Source: RYN-428 sp035648595 (GTDB lineage: Bacteria; Planctomycetota; Phycisphaerae; Tepidisphaerales; Tepidisphaeraceae). From it: a stretch of 12,854 bases of DNA. A program made the translations under genes and the position numbers. The stretch is taken from assembly GCA_035648595.1 (NCBI GenBank), contig DASRLH010000288.1:1-12854 (forward strand). The letters are read 5' to 3'. The notes under the pieces were generated by a model. That model ran no database searches and was not told the origin of the DNA. It was given only the letters and a program-made list of their open reading frames with translations. Shown here in pieces: positions 12,577 through 12,854 of this stretch (within the stretch, counting starts at the first letter, position 1; each line of letters begins with the position of its first letter).

Positions 12577-12710
12577 GATTGGGAAAATCACAATTCCACG
12601 ACTACCGCACCATGCCGCGACCGCCCCGCCGGCCCAGCCGGCAGGGGAACCTCGCGGAGCTTGGGGTTGGGCGCTTCAGGCATGATTGGCAAAGACTCGG
12701 AGGATTCACC

Positions 12711-12732
12711 GCAGAGACGCAGAGACGCAGAG
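12711..12732. repeat. Tandem repeat of GCAGAGAC
   Basis: The 8-bp unit GCAGAGAC occurs 2.75 times (12711-12718, 12719-12726, 12727-12732), preceded by CACC. I recognise the CACCGCAGAGACGCAGAG string as a common interspersed intergenic motif in bacteria of this type; its role is unknown. Confidence 0.65.
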
Positions 12733-12758
12733 AAGAAGGAGGAGAAGAGAGGACTTGC

Positions 12759-12787
12759 CACGAATGGGCACGAATGAGCACGAATAA
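12759..12787. repeat. Tandem repeat of CACGAATGRG
   Basis: The 10-bp unit CACGAATG(G/A)G occurs 2.7-2.9 times in a row. Like the GCAGAGAC repeat 27 bp away, it resembles a recurring intergenic string in planctomycete genomes. Confidence 0.65.
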
Positions 12788-12829
12788 TTTAGAGTGGGTT
12801 TAAAAGAGGATTGAATGGGATCGACGTAT

Positions 12830-12848
12830 CACGGGCGTCTCGCCCGTG
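12830..12848. repeat. Perfect hairpin CACGGGCG-TCT-CGCCCGTG
   Basis: An 8-bp perfect stem with a 3-nt loop, at the window edge. No T-run is visible within the window, so I cannot say whether it is a terminator or a repeated palindromic motif. Confidence 0.5.
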
Positions 12849-12854
12849 CGGATG

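Larger units (their letters stand above)
12577..12854. other. Non-coding right edge with short repeats
   Basis: I see no supportable gene here; two overlapping plus-strand frames of about 70 codons have repeat-like, low-complexity content and no homology that I recognise. The stretch carries GC-rich sequence at 12610-12660, two short tandem repeats and a hairpin, listed separately. Confidence 0.5.

Noticed and set aside
12559..12803. Two overlapping plus-strand frames of about 72-74 codons
   Set aside because: They run through tandem repeats, have no recognisable motif and no ribosome binding site.

Overview
The window looks like an accessory stretch of a high-GC Planctomycetota chromosome. 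Two families that are characteristic of that phylum recur in it: LEPR-XLL surface proteins (ExLExRxLL(S/T/F) near the N-terminus) and type II pseudopilin-like proteins of the 'prepilin N-terminal / H-X9-DG' type. No rRNA, tRNA or CRISPR array was seen.

Layout from left to right. (i) 1-140 is the end of an ISL3-type insertion sequence; only the first codons of its transposase are in the window. It sits inside the start of a small TPR protein gene (119-268). (ii) 330-6458, all on the minus strand, is a tandemly amplified array of three units, each a pseudopilin followed by a LEPR-XLL gene. In transcription order: pil3 (6458-5724), LEPR-3 (short, frame-damaged), pil2, LEPR-2 (short), pil1, LEPR-1 (full length, with delta-60-like repeats). 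The period is about 1.69 kb, and LEPR-2 and LEPR-3 are cut at the same codon. (iii) 6485-9283, also minus, holds two intact paralogues and one decayed copy of a protein family that I do not recognise. (iv) 9284-9563 is a divergent intergenic region carrying two copies of a 75-bp palindromic repeat. (v) 9564-11802, plus strand, is a three-gene group: one hypothetical protein and two cysteine-rich small proteins whose genes overlap by 7 nt. A simple-repeat island (10510-10875) separates the first gene from the second. (vi) 11830-12480, minus, encodes a protein resembling DUF4276 (TOPRIM-like). A 76-bp nested palindrome, which looks like a miniature inverted-repeat element flanked by CTAG, lies 20 bp before its start. 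(vii) The right edge is non-coding, with short tandem repeats and a hairpin.

How the genes may work together: the pseudopilins and LEPR proteins are both predicted to be exported, so region (ii) is probably a cell-surface locus that is being amplified and eroded. The best observations concern its recent evolution. The full-length LEPR-1 gene has an 11-bp tandem duplication just after its start. This puts the expected ATG out of frame and leaves an overlapping GTG as the only working start. The same leader (GC hairpin, TTATT-type stretch, GGAGG, start) precedes all three LEPR genes. No complete, nameable new system (defence, biosynthetic or secretion) could be demonstrated. The unknown family of region (iii) is the best candidate for undescribed biology.
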